Origin: Myxococcota bacterium
GTDB lineage: Bacteria > Myxococcota > Polyangia > GCA-2747355 > JAKLHH01
Length of the DNA: 16,787 nucleotides
Direction of reading: 5' to 3'
Assembly: GCA_022710245.1 (NCBI GenBank)
Contig: JAKLHH010000035.1
Coordinates: forward strand, 1-16,787
The translations under genes were made by a program, and so were the position numbers. Under the pieces are notes generated by a model that saw only the letters and a program-made list of their open reading frames with translations, ran no database searches and had not been told where the DNA came from. How positions within the stretch are numbered: the stretch's first letter is position 1; each line of letters begins with the position of its first letter. Positions 1 through 7,281 of this stretch are shown here, one piece after another.

Positions 1-1638
1 CTGCACGGCCAGCCCACGGAGCGCGGGCCGCATCACCAGCCCCTTCAGCCACTCGAGGTCGACGGCCATGCTGCGCAGCATCCCGCGCTGCAGCCAGCCC
101 GCCACCGTCGCCCCGAGCTGCGGATCGAAGAGGTTCTTCTTGATCCAGTCGAGCCCGAGCTCGGCGCCCGGCCGCTTGCCGAGCTCCTCGAGCGCGAAGC
201 GCCGCTGCTGCCAGCCGCAGCGGCGGTCCTCGAGGAGCGCGGTGAGGAAGCGGGCCGGCACCACCTGCCGGGCCTCCCGGTACCACTCCTCGACGAACTT
301 CGCCGCGCTCCCGGCGAGCTCGAGGAGCTGGATGTAGAGCTCCGCGTCGAGGTCAGCCGGCGTGAACGCCTCCTTCACCTTCGCGCGCGCGAGCTCGGCG
401 CTGCTGTGGACCCCGAGCAGCTTGACCAGCGCCGGCAGGCCCAGCTCGCGAGCCGGCCGGCCCTGCAGCCGCTCGAGCGCCAGCGCCTTCACCTCGCGCT
501 CGCCCTCGACGACGAGCCGCACCAGCTCGGCGACCGGGAGATCGTGCGCGTGCGCGCGGGCGTAGGCGATCGCGTAGGCGCGCGCCGTGGCGCTCGGCGA
601 GGTGAGGAGCCCGAGCACCATCTCGTGCAGCCCGAGGCCGCGCAGCCGGGACTGATGCAGCTCCGGGCTCCCCTCGAGGAGCTTGACCACGAAGTCGTGG
701 ACCGCAGCGAGCGGCTTGCGGCCGAGGCGCGCGAGCCAGCGCGGATCGACCTCGCGCAGGGCCTGCGGGAAGTCCCTGAGCAGCGAGCGCGCCGCGAAGT
801 CGCAGACCGCGTCGTGCTGCGCGTCCTCGAGGAGCCGGAGCAGCGGCTCGGGCGAGAGCCTCCAGGCCTCGTCGAACGCGCGCTGCTCGAGCTCGCGCGG
901 CGGCGTCGCGACCGCCCCGCGCCCGCTGCCGATCAGCTGCTTGTGGCCCCAGATCTGGCTGGCCACCCAGGAGCCGCTGAAGCTGTAGCTGCGCGGGTAA
1001 TGGCGCAGCACCTGCGCCGCGAGCTGCGGGTAGAGCTCCGGGACGGCGACCCCGAGCTGCCTGAGGTAGCGCCAGGCGCGTCGCCGCATGTAGACGAAGG
1101 TGCCGGCGCCGATCTCCCCGGTGTGGGCGGTGCTCGCCATCAGGTCGAAGCGCGCGGCCAGGACGCCGAACATGCCCGCGTCGTGGCGCTCCTCGGCGAG
1201 CTTGTAGACCCGCTTCATCCCCTGCCAGAGCCCCCAGCCCACCCGGGCGCGCGCGAAGATCTCGAGCAGCGCGGCCCGCGCGGTCTCCTCGCCGCTCTCG
1301 TAGAGCTCCACCACCAGCGCGCCGAGCCGGAGCCGCGGCGGCGGGTGCGGCGCGGCCAGCAGCGCGGCCCAGCCCTCGCGCCGGGCGGCCTTGCGCTCGC
1401 TCGCGGTCCTGTGGGCGAGGCGATCCGGCGCCAGCGTCACGCGCAGCCGGCCGAGGGTCCAGGCGTCGGGCGGGAGCTGCGGCACGCCGCCCGACTCGCC
1501 GGGCAGCACCTCGTAGTCCTCGGGGACGTTCTCGGGCGGATCGAGCTGCTCCAGGTAGGCGCAGACGAGCTCGGCGAGCTGCGGGTCGCGGCTCGCGGCG
1601 GCGCGCTGGAGGTCCTCGAAGGTGATCTGCTGTGCCAT
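1..1638 (-). CDS. Large helical-repeat-like protein, 3' end outside window (partial)
   Basis: The frame is open from an ATG at 1638 to the window edge (546 codons, no stop), so the C-terminus is missing. GGAG lies 9 bases before the start. The product is soluble-looking, with no signal peptide or membrane segment. It begins MAQQITFEDL and is rich in Leu, Ala, Arg and Glu. Successive short amphipathic helices (for example around residues 320-540) resemble HEAT/ARM-type solenoids. A Tyr-Met-Arg-Arg-Arg-Ala-Trp-Arg-Tyr-Leu-Arg stretch lies near residues 183-193, followed by a Tyr-Pro / His-Tyr-Pro segment. From memory, similar stretches occur in large WGR- or DUF4132-associated proteins of myxobacteria and actinobacteria, but no WGR domain is visible in this part. 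It is transcribed away from the ATPase gene at 1847. Function is unknown. I am confident it is a real gene and unsure of the family. Confidence 0.8.
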   Translation of the reverse strand, partial: MAQQITFEDLQRAAASRDPQLAELVCAYLEQLDPPENVPEDYEVLPGESGGVPQLPPDAWTLGRLRVTLAPDRLAHRTASERKAARREGWAALLAAPHPPPRLRLGALVVELYESGEETARAALLEIFARARVGWGLWQGMKRVYKLAEERHDAGMFGVLAARFDLMASTAHTGEIGAGTFVYMRRRAWRYLRQLGVAVPELYPQLAAQVLRHYPRSYSFSGSWVASQIWGHKQLIGSGRGAVATPPRELEQRAFDEAWRLSPEPLLRLLEDAQHDAVCDFAARSLLRDFPQALREVDPRWLARLGRKPLAAVHDFVVKLLEGSPELHQSRLRGLGLHEMVLGLLTSPSATARAYAIAYARAHAHDLPVAELVRLVVEGEREVKALALERLQGRPARELGLPALVKLLGVHSSAELARAKVKEAFTPADLDAELYIQLLELAGSAAKFVEEWYREARQVVPARFLTALLEDRRCGWQQRRFALEELGKRPGAELGLDWIKKNLFDPQLGATVAGWLQRGMLRSMAVDLEWLKGLVMRPALRGLAVQ

Positions 1639-1742
1639 GGTTCCGGGCTCCGCTCTCTCGGACTGGAGGCCGCGCTTGTGTCAGGGTGGAGCGGCGCCCC
1701 GCACGTCGGCAGCTGCCGCGACCAACACTCAATGAGGAAGGG

Positions 1743-1772
1743 ACGGTAGCAGAGATCTGGTGAGCCAGACAA
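1743..1772 (-). promoter_or_regulatory. Putative sigma70-like promoter for the minus-strand gene ending at the left edge
   Basis: Read on the minus strand, TTGTCT (1772-1767) is followed by an 18-base spacer and TGC-TACCGT (hexamer 1748-1743), which is an extended -10. This leaves a leader of about 100 bases before the ATG at 1638. A small inverted repeat, TCTGG-TGAG-CCAGA (1756-1769), overlaps the spacer and -35 and could be an operator half-site pair or chance. Confidence 0.35.
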
Positions 1773-1846
1773 TCAGCCCGAGCCGCAGATGCGACCCGAC
1801 CTGCCCGGCGGTTGCTTCCCACGCGAACTGAGGGGAGACTTGGACG

Positions 1847-3088
1847 ATGTCCTCCGAGCTGACTCGAATCTCTCTCGATCTGCCCGAGGAGCTGCTCTCC
1901 TGGCTCGCCTCGGGGCACTCCGAGGTCGACCTCGACAGCCTCGCCTTCGCCCAGGTCTGGGGCCTCGCGGGCATCGGCTCGCTGGCGCTCCCCGTCCGCG
2001 AGCGACCGCTGTCGGTACGCTCGGAGGGACGCGGCCCTGCCTCACGCTTCGCCCACGCCGTCGGTCTCTCGGAGCTGATCGGAGGCGAGCCGTGCGCGGT
2101 GCCGCTCGAGCCAGGACGCACCGTCCGGCTCCAGCTGATCGGCGACTTCCCCGCCATCGAGCCGGCCGCCTGGGACATCGCGCGCATGCTGATCGCCGGC
2201 AGCGACGACCCTGCGGTCGCCACCCGCAAGATGATCTTCTACGTGATCGTGGAGCTGCTGCGGAACGCGATCCAGCACAGCGGCGACAAGCTCGGCGGCG
2301 TGGTGGCGGCGCAGGTCATGGGCCCGCCGCTCCCGGGCTACGCCGAGCGCAAGATGGTGCAGGTCTGCGTCGCCGACGCGGGTATCGGGATCCAGCGCTC
2401 GCTCCTGCCGCGCCACCCCCGGCTGACCGACCCCGAGGAGGCGCTCAGCAAGGCGCTCTGGCCGCACGTCTCCGGAGCCTTCGACGAGGGTCTCACCGGA
2501 TCGGTCCAGAACGCAGGCATGGGTCTCTTCTTCGTCGCCGAGATGGCCAAGCTCACCGCGGGCCGGCTGCTGATCGCGTCGCGCGGCGCCTCGCTCTCGC
2601 TGCGGGGGGACCTCGAGGGGAAGGGCCAGCACACCCTCGAGTTCCTCAAGCCGCGAGGGCTCGGCTTCCCGGGCACGCTGGTGGCCTTCGAGCTGCCGAG
2701 CGACGAGGTGCAGGACTACGACGGCCTGATGGTGCGGATCTCGAAGCTGGCTCAGGAGCGCACCCCGCAGCGCGCGGTGCACCGCTGGCTGCGGTTCGAC
2801 GTGCCGCCGCCGGAGGCCCGTCGCTTCCTGGTCAGCGTGGCCTCCGAGGACACCGTCGCCGCGCAGCGCTTCTCCGAGGACCAGCTGCAGCCGCTGCTGA
2901 TCAAGCGCTCGCCCATCTCGCTCAACTTCGCCAACTTCAGCATCTGCACCCAGAGCTTCCTCCACGCGCTGCTCTTCGACGCCGTCCGGGTCGCCTGGGC
3001 GCGGCAGACGCCGATCTATATCGAGAAGGTCAGCCCCGCCGTCCGCAGCGGGCTCGAGCTCCTCGAGAGCTACGCGCTCGGCGGGTAG
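1847..3088 (+). CDS. GHKL-type ATPase with C-terminal DUF4325-like (STAS-like) domain
   Basis: 413 residues, no signal peptide or membrane segment, so probably cytoplasmic. The middle carries a histidine-kinase-like ATP-binding fold: N-box VELLRNAIQH (E136, N140), G1 box DAGIGI (D177, G179, G181) and G2 box NAGMGLFF (G224, G226). No phosphorylatable H-box or dimerisation helix is evident, so it looks like an anti-sigma or switch kinase-type ATPase rather than a classical sensor kinase. Residues about 325-405 (from SVASEDTVAAQRF through ISLNFANF to the end) match the pattern of DUF4325, a STAS-like domain often coupled to such ATPases. The first about 110 residues are unassigned. The ATG at 1847 is chosen because GAGGGGAG sits 9 bases upstream. 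It diverges from the minus-strand gene and no response regulator adjoins it. A role as a stand-alone signalling switch is inference. Confidence 0.88.
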   Translation: MSSELTRISLDLPEELLSWLASGHSEVDLDSLAFAQVWGLAGIGSLALPVRERPLSVRSEGRGPASRFAHAVGLSELIGGEPCAVPLEPGRTVRLQLIGDFPAIEPAAWDIARMLIAGSDDPAVATRKMIFYVIVELLRNAIQHSGDKLGGVVAAQVMGPPLPGYAERKMVQVCVADAGIGIQRSLLPRHPRLTDPEEALSKALWPHVSGAFDEGLTGSVQNAGMGLFFVAEMAKLTAGRLLIASRGASLSLRGDLEGKGQHTLEFLKPRGLGFPGTLVAFELPSDEVQDYDGLMVRISKLAQERTPQRAVHRWLRFDVPPPEARRFLVSVASEDTVAAQRFSEDQLQPLLIKRSPISLNFANFSICTQSFLHALLFDAVRVAWARQTPIYIEKVSPAVRSGLELLESYALGG

Positions 3089-3128
3089 CCCGGCGTCCCC
3101 CCCCCGCGGGTCCTCACCTCGAGGATGG

Positions 3129-3145
3129 GAGAGCTCGCAGCTCTC
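3129..3145. terminator. Perfect hairpin downstream of the ATPase gene
   Basis: GAGAGCT-CGC-AGCTCTC forms a 7-bp stem with a 3-base loop, 40 bases after the stop at 3088 and before the next start at 3202. There is no T-tract, so it may be a weak terminator, an mRNA 3' stabiliser, or chance in a GC-rich spacer. Confidence 0.35.
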
Positions 3146-3201
3146 GCCGCGGGTCGTGAAGCCAGCTTGACCGCCTCGGAGGCTTCGAGTGTGATCCCTC
3201 C

Positions 3202-3978
3202 ATGCTCTCGTTGCTCCGGCTCGCCGTGCTCGCCTCTCTGGCGCCGGGCTGCCACCTGCTCCTCGGGTGGTCCTCCGGGACGAGCGCCGCGACGGACCAG
3301 GCGTTTGCCCCTGACGCTTCGCCGGCCGAGCTCGAGGCCACCGATCGGCAACTCCCAGGTGATGTGATCCAGCCCGACCTCGAGCTCTCCGCGGACCAGC
3401 CCTCGGTGCTGCTTCCCCGGGCTGCAGAGTGCTGGGCCGCGAGCGGCGTAGCCAGCTCGAGGACCATCAAGGGGGCTGGGACCTTGCTGGTGGTCGAGGT
3501 CGCCGCCCGTGCGACGAGCCCGATCGAGGCGAAAGACCTGGTGGTGGTGCTGAACGGGAAGCCCGTGCCGCTGGCCTGCAGCCAGCTTGCCGCCGGCCTG
3601 CTCTCCACCGCGGTGTTCACGGCCTTCGACACCTCGGGCCTGACCCCCGCCCTCGATCTCTCGATCACCGCGCCCAGCGCCACGAGCGGGCTCTTCGTCT
3701 GTGCGACCGCGTGGCAGACCCAGAAGCCGGCCGAGGGATGCAGTACGCAGCGGAGCAAGGGGAGGGCCGCGACGGGCGGTGGGGGGAGCACCCTCCAGGT
3801 CGGCCTGATCGCGCTGGCCCCGGGGGCCGGCCCGCTGACCGGTGCCCCCGGGCAGATCTCCGTCGGTGGCGATGCTGCCTGGATCGCCGAGGGCGCCTAC
3901 TCCCCGGCCGCCATGATCGAGTGGAGCTGGCCGATCGTCGCCGAAAGCAGCATGGCCGTGGTGGGCATCAGCCCTTGA
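3202..3978 (+). CDS. Putative secreted lipoprotein of unknown function
   Basis: 258 residues. A short basic-hydrophobic leader, MLSLLRLAVLASLAPGC, ends in a lipobox-like APGC (Cys17), imperfect because position -2 is Pro. An acidic, Pro/Ala/Asp-rich linker follows at about residues 28-70, as in other lipoproteins of this window. The remainder is a beta-rich, Gly/Ser/Ala-rich domain with three more cysteines (C82, C133, C173, counted by eye), which suggests disulfides outside the cytoplasm. It ends with a Trp-rich strand and an Ala/Val/Gly tail. I recognise no family. The ATG has only a weak ribosome-binding site (a GAG-like stretch about 14 bases upstream), and no in-frame alternative start lies close by. 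The third-position GC bias and the coherent signal peptide favour this frame over overlapping ones. Confidence 0.72.
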   Translation: MLSLLRLAVLASLAPGCHLLLGWSSGTSAATDQAFAPDASPAELEATDRQLPGDVIQPDLELSADQPSVLLPRAAECWAASGVASSRTIKGAGTLLVVEVAARATSPIEAKDLVVVLNGKPVPLACSQLAAGLLSTAVFTAFDTSGLTPALDLSITAPSATSGLFVCATAWQTQKPAEGCSTQRSKGRAATGGGGSTLQVGLIALAPGAGPLTGAPGQISVGGDAAWIAEGAYSPAAMIEWSWPIVAESSMAVVGISP

Positions 3979-4128
3979 GCGTCGCGTCGTGCTCCAGGTC
4001 GCCCGGGTCACCAGGCGGGATCAGCTTCCTCGGCGCCTCCCTCGGCGAAGAGCGCCTGCGCGAGCGCGCCCGGCAGGCTAACCCCGCCTATCTCCTTGCC
4101 TCCAACGTGGCGCACGACGATGATAAAA

Positions 4129-4163
4129 AAAGTCCGGCCAGGAACGGTCCCTGCTCCGTCATC
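4129..4163 (+). promoter_or_regulatory. Putative ECF-type promoter of the sigma factor operon (copy A)
   Basis: AAAGTCCGGCCAGGA (4129-4143), ten unconserved bases, then CTCCGTCATC (4154-4163). The same two blocks with the same spacing recur at 8403-8437 upstream of the second Cys-rich lipoprotein, with only one mismatch inside the blocks. CGTC is a common -10 core of ECF promoters. With CCGGCC (4134-4139) as the -35 and CGTCAT (4157-4162) as the -10, the spacer is 17 bases. The element ends 12 bases before the sigma factor ATG, so the leader would be very short. Assigning it to the adjacent sigma factor is inference. Confidence 0.55.
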
Positions 4164-4175
4164 CCACGGTGAGGA

Positions 4176-4823
4176 ATGCTGCTGCTCAACGACCGCGTGC
4201 TGCTGCAGCGCTTCCGCCGGGGAGACCGGGAGGCGATGGCGATCGTGTTTCACCACTACGCTGACCCCGTGGCTCGCTACCTCCAGCGGGGCTTCGTCTT
4301 CGAGAGCCAGGGCCGCCCCCTGCGCTTCGACGGCCTGCCCAGCCGGCACGATCTCCACGACTTCGTCTTCGAGACCTTCCGCCGCGCCTTCGAGGAGCGC
4401 GCGCGGCTGGCCTACGACGGCCTGGGCCCCTACGAGCGCTACCTGCGGACCATCTCGCGGAACCTGGTGATCGACGCGCTGCGCTCGAGCCACCAGCGGC
4501 TGCGCAGCGTGCCGCTCGAGGAGGGGCAGGCGACGGCCAGCGCGGAGCCCGGGCCGGCGCTGCCCGAGCAGCCAGAGCAGGCGGCCCTGCGCGCCGAGCT
4601 CCGCGCTCTGCTGCTGCAGGTGCTGGAGCAGCTCACCGTCGAGGAGCGCCAGCTGGTGGCGCTCCGCTTCGACGAGGGGCTGGCGCAGGAGGAGGTGGCG
4701 CAGCGGCTCGGGCGCACGCGCCGCTGGGTGCGCACCGCCGAGGAGAAGATCCGCGGCCGGCTGCTCCGCCACCTGAAGAGCACCGGCTACCTCCCGCGCG
4801 CGAGAGAGGGAGCGAGGCGATGA
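4176..4823 (+). CDS. ECF-family RNA polymerase sigma factor
   Basis: 215 residues, the usual ECF size. Region 2 spans about residues 10-108. It starts with the typical LLQRFRRGDREAM, contains HDLHDFVFETFRRAFE (the region 2.2 core-binding helix), and ends with YERYLRTISRNLVIDALRSS (promoter-melting and -10 recognition). A Pro/Ala/Glu-rich linker follows. Region 4 (about residues 140-205) has LTVEERQLVALRFDEGLAQEEVAQRLG, then a helix-turn-helix for -35 binding. An in-frame TGA at 4170 means the ATG at 4176 is the earliest start. GGTGAGG lies only 1 base from it, unusually close. The stop overlaps the next gene's ATG by 4 bases (ATGA), so sigma and anti-sigma factors are translationally coupled. 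The upstream repeated element suggests autoregulation. The ECF subgroup and stimulus are not determined. Confidence 0.93.
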   Translation: MLLLNDRVLLQRFRRGDREAMAIVFHHYADPVARYLQRGFVFESQGRPLRFDGLPSRHDLHDFVFETFRRAFEERARLAYDGLGPYERYLRTISRNLVIDALRSSHQRLRSVPLEEGQATASAEPGPALPEQPEQAALRAELRALLLQVLEQLTVEERQLVALRFDEGLAQEEVAQRLGRTRRWVRTAEEKIRGRLLRHLKSTGYLPRAREGARR

Positions 4824-5644
4824 TGAGCGCGAGCTGCGAGACCATCCGTCAGCTGATCGATCGCACCTTCGTCGAGGGCAGGGGCGACCGGCAGCGCCTG
4901 CGCGGTCACCTCGAGCGCTGCGACGCCTGCCGCGAGTACCACGACCGACTCTTCGCCGCCCCGCCTCCTGCGGGCGAGCAGGTGCTGACCACGCTGGAGC
5001 GCGAGCTCCTCGGCCAGGCGGTGCTGGCGGCGGGCCCGGCGCCTGTCACGGCGCGGCGGCCATGGTGGCGAGCGGTCGCCGTGGGGACCGCGGTGGCCGC
5101 GACGGCGGCGCTGGCGCTCGTGCTGCTGCTCCCGTCGCGCCACGCGCCCCCCGCGGAGGACCGCGAGCTCGCCGCCCGCGGGGGGGCGGGGTCCGGCGGC
5201 GCCCACGACGCCGAGCTGCGCCTGCTCTGCCTGTGTCAGCCCGCGGGAGGTAGCGCGCCCGAGGTCCGCTCGCTCCCCGACCGGCCGCTGCCCGGAGAGC
5301 AGCCGGTGTGCCGCCCCGGCGACCGCCTGGGCTTCACCTACCGGCACGGGCGCGCCGGGACGCAGCACCTGACGCTCTTCTTCTTCGACGCCGCCGGCCG
5401 CAGCCGCGGGGCCGCGGCGCCGCCGCTCCACGAGCGGGTCTCGCCGAGCCGCGACGACGCCCCGCTCGAGGCGGCGCTCGCGCTGGGCCCGATCGGCCCC
5501 GGGCGCCTCCAGGTCGTCGCGGTCTTCTCGGACGGCGCGCTGGCGAGCGGCCAGCTGGCCGCCGCGGGCCTGGCCGAGCTCGAGCGCAACCTCGCCTCGA
5601 CCGGCGCGCTCGTGCTGCACCGAGCGCTGGAGGTGGGCCGATGA
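4820..5644 (+). CDS. Membrane-anchored zinc-finger anti-sigma factor with periplasmic sensory domain
   Basis: 274 residues. The N-terminus has the ZAS (zf-HC2) motif H30-x3-C34-x2-C37 in RLRGHLERCDACREY, with C6 as a possible fourth ligand. This fold binds and inhibits ECF sigma factors in the cytoplasm. One hydrophobic helix, roughly residues 83-106 (after RPWW), crosses the inner membrane. The remaining about 165 residues are extracytoplasmic, with three cysteines (LLCLCQ and PVCRPGD) and a beta-rich segment CRPGDRLGFTYR ... LTLFFFDAAGR. That segment resembles DUF4384-type domains often found near caspase-like proteins, but the assignment is tentative. A second Met follows the first; the ATG at 4820 is preferred because GGAG lies 7 bases upstream and the overlap with the sigma stop is ATGA. 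The stop overlaps the caspase gene start. It probably holds the sigma factor inactive until an envelope signal arrives. Confidence 0.88.
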   Translation: MMSASCETIRQLIDRTFVEGRGDRQRLRGHLERCDACREYHDRLFAAPPPAGEQVLTTLERELLGQAVLAAGPAPVTARRPWWRAVAVGTAVAATAALALVLLLPSRHAPPAEDRELAARGGAGSGGAHDAELRLLCLCQPAGGSAPEVRSLPDRPLPGEQPVCRPGDRLGFTYRHGRAGTQHLTLFFFDAAGRSRGAAAPPLHERVSPSRDDAPLEAALALGPIGPGRLQVVAVFSDGALASGQLAAAGLAELERNLASTGALVLHRALEVGR

Positions 5645-7281
5645 GGCGTCGCCTCTGCCTCCTCTGCCTGCCGGCGCTCCTCCTCGTGAGCCCCGCGGCC
5701 GCGGCGCCGCAGCAGGTCTTCGCGCTGGTGGTGGCCAACAACCGCAGCGTCGACCCCGGCGTCAAGCCGCTGCGGTACGCCGACGACGACGGGGTGCGCG
5801 TCTTCGAGCTGCTCTCCACCTTCGCCACCCGCGCGGTCCTGCTCGGGGTCCTCGATCAGGAGACGCAGCGCGTCTTTCCGGCCATGGCCAAGGTCGCCCG
5901 CCGCCCGACCCACGAGGAGCTGCGCGCGGCGATGAGCGAGCTCCGGAGCGCGATGACCGCGGCCCGCCGTCAGGGCGCGCGGACCGTCTTCTACTTCTAC
6001 TTCGCCGGCCACGGCGACATGGGCGCGCAGAGCGAGGGGTTCCTGAACCTGCTCGACCGGCGCCTCAGCCGCAGCGACCTCTACCGCGAGGTGATCGCCG
6101 CCTCGCCAGCCGAGGCGAACCACATCATCATCGACGCCTGCAACTCCTACTACCTGATCAACCGCCGCGGGCCGAACGTCCGCGAGGCGCTGCGCTCCTT
6201 CCTCGCGCGCGAGTCCCTCGACCAGTACCCGAACACCGGCGTCGTGCTCTCCACCGCCTCGGCGGCCGAGAGCCACGAGTGGGCGCGCTACCGCAGCGGC
6301 ATCTTCAGCCACCAGCTGCTCTCGGCGCTGTGGGGGAGCGCGGACGTGAACGGTGACGGGCTGGTCGACTACCGGGAGCTCGCGGCGTACGTGGCGGCGG
6401 CCAACCTGCAGGTGAGCGACGCTCGCGCCCGGTTGAGCATCTACGCCCGCGCGCCGCGCGGCGACCGCAGCGCGGAGCTGATCGACCTGCGCGCGCTCAG
6501 GCGCGTGCGCGCCGGGGAGGCGCGGCCGGTGGCCGGCCGGGTGGCGGGCTATCTGGTGCTCCCGCGAGAGCTGAAGGGGCGGTTCCACCTGGAGGACGAC
6601 CGCGGCGTCCGCTACGCGGACTTCCACAAGTCCGACGAGCAGCCGCTCCGCGTGGCGCTCCTCGATCGGCCGCACTACTACCTGCGCAGCGACGAGCAGG
6701 AGGCCGCCGTCCCGCTCTCCTCGCCGGGCGACGTGCCGCTCGGTCGGCTGACCTTCGCCGCCCTCTCGCTGCACGGCCGGGGCGCGATGGAGACCAGCTT
6801 TCGCCGCGACCTCTACGCGGTCCCCTTCGGCCGCAGCTTCGCGCTCGGTCACGCCGCCGGCCTGGCAGAGCGCTCCCCCGCCCCGCGCGCCGCGGCGGAG
6901 GAGACGGTGGCCGCCGCCGAGACGCCCCGCCGTCCCTGGTACGCGCGCCTCTCGACCTGGAAGTGGATCGGCCTCGGCACCAGCGCCGCCGCCCTCGGCG
7001 CGGGCATCGCGCTGCAGGTGCTCTCCGGCCGCTCGTCGCAGGAGCTGGCGGCGGGCACCGGCCAGCTCAGCATGCGGCGCGCCGTCGAGCTGCAGGAGGA
7101 GGCGCGCACCCGCCAGTCGCTGGCCGGCATCGCGTTCGGCGTCTTCGGGGCCGCCATCGTCTCCTCGGTCCTGCTCTTCATCTTCGACCACGACCGGCCG
7201 CCGGCGGCGCGTCCAGGGCGCTGGGCGGGCGCCGGGGTGGTGGGCGGCGGCGGCGGGCTGACGCTGGGAGGGGTGTTCTGA
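5641..7281 (+). CDS. Exported caspase-like (peptidase C14) protein with EF-hand and C-terminal membrane hairpin
   Basis: 546 residues from the ATG at 5641, which has GGAGG 7 bases upstream and overlaps the anti-sigma stop as ATGA. Reading further upstream in this frame would overlap the anti-sigma gene and lose the signal peptide. A Sec signal peptide, MRRRLCLLCLPALLLVSPAAAA, is followed by a p20-like caspase domain. The catalytic dyad is H124 in YFAGHGD and C167 in IIIDACNSY. A canonical EF-hand loop, DVNGDGLVDYRE (residues 235-246), has Asp/Asn/Asp/Asp/Glu at Ca2+-ligand positions 1, 3, 5, 9 and 12. A beta-rich region (about 290-420) with YLVLPRELKG and ALSLHGRGAME follows. Two hydrophobic helices, about 443-464 and 496-517, would anchor the protein with its catalytic domain in the periplasm. 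Its place in the sigma/anti-sigma operon suggests it is a regulator or output of that pathway. Proteolytic substrate unknown. Confidence 0.9.
   Translation: MRRRLCLLCLPALLLVSPAAAAPQQVFALVVANNRSVDPGVKPLRYADDDGVRVFELLSTFATRAVLLGVLDQETQRVFPAMAKVARRPTHEELRAAMSELRSAMTAARRQGARTVFYFYFAGHGDMGAQSEGFLNLLDRRLSRSDLYREVIAASPAEANHIIIDACNSYYLINRRGPNVREALRSFLARESLDQYPNTGVVLSTASAAESHEWARYRSGIFSHQLLSALWGSADVNGDGLVDYRELAAYVAAANLQVSDARARLSIYARAPRGDRSAELIDLRALRRVRAGEARPVAGRVAGYLVLPRELKGRFHLEDDRGVRYADFHKSDEQPLRVALLDRPHYYLRSDEQEAAVPLSSPGDVPLGRLTFAALSLHGRGAMETSFRRDLYAVPFGRSFALGHAAGLAERSPAPRAAAEETVAAAETPRRPWYARLSTWKWIGLGTSAAALGAGIALQVLSGRSSQELAAGTGQLSMRRAVELQEEARTRQSLAGIAFGVFGAAIVSSVLLFIFDHDRPPAARPGRWAGAGVVGGGGGLTLGGVF

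Noticed and set aside
1151..1180. Third copy of the ECF-like element, from GCGGCCAGGACG within the left-edge gene
   Set aside because: Only the first block matches. The second block and spacing do not, and it lies inside a coding region.
406..1749. Plus-strand frame antisense to the left-edge gene
   Set aside because: Composition is Arg/Glu/Leu/Ala biased with no recognisable motif. It is the antisense shadow of the minus-strand gene.
353..1918. Long minus-strand open frame of over 500 codons overlapping the left-edge gene in another frame
   Set aside because: Product is Arg/Ala/Pro-rich low complexity, typical of a shadow frame in GC-rich DNA. The frame starting at 1638 has a natural protein composition and a ribosome-binding site.
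3097..3105. Run of nine C bases after the ATPase stop as a phase-variation tract
   Set aside because: It lies outside any coding region and not at a promoter spacer, so length change would have no evident effect. It may also be a sequencing artefact site.
5338..7191. 617-codon minus-strand frame over the caspase gene
   Set aside because: Antisense shadow. The plus strand shows signal peptide, His/Cys dyad and EF-hand, and the frame has no domain signature.
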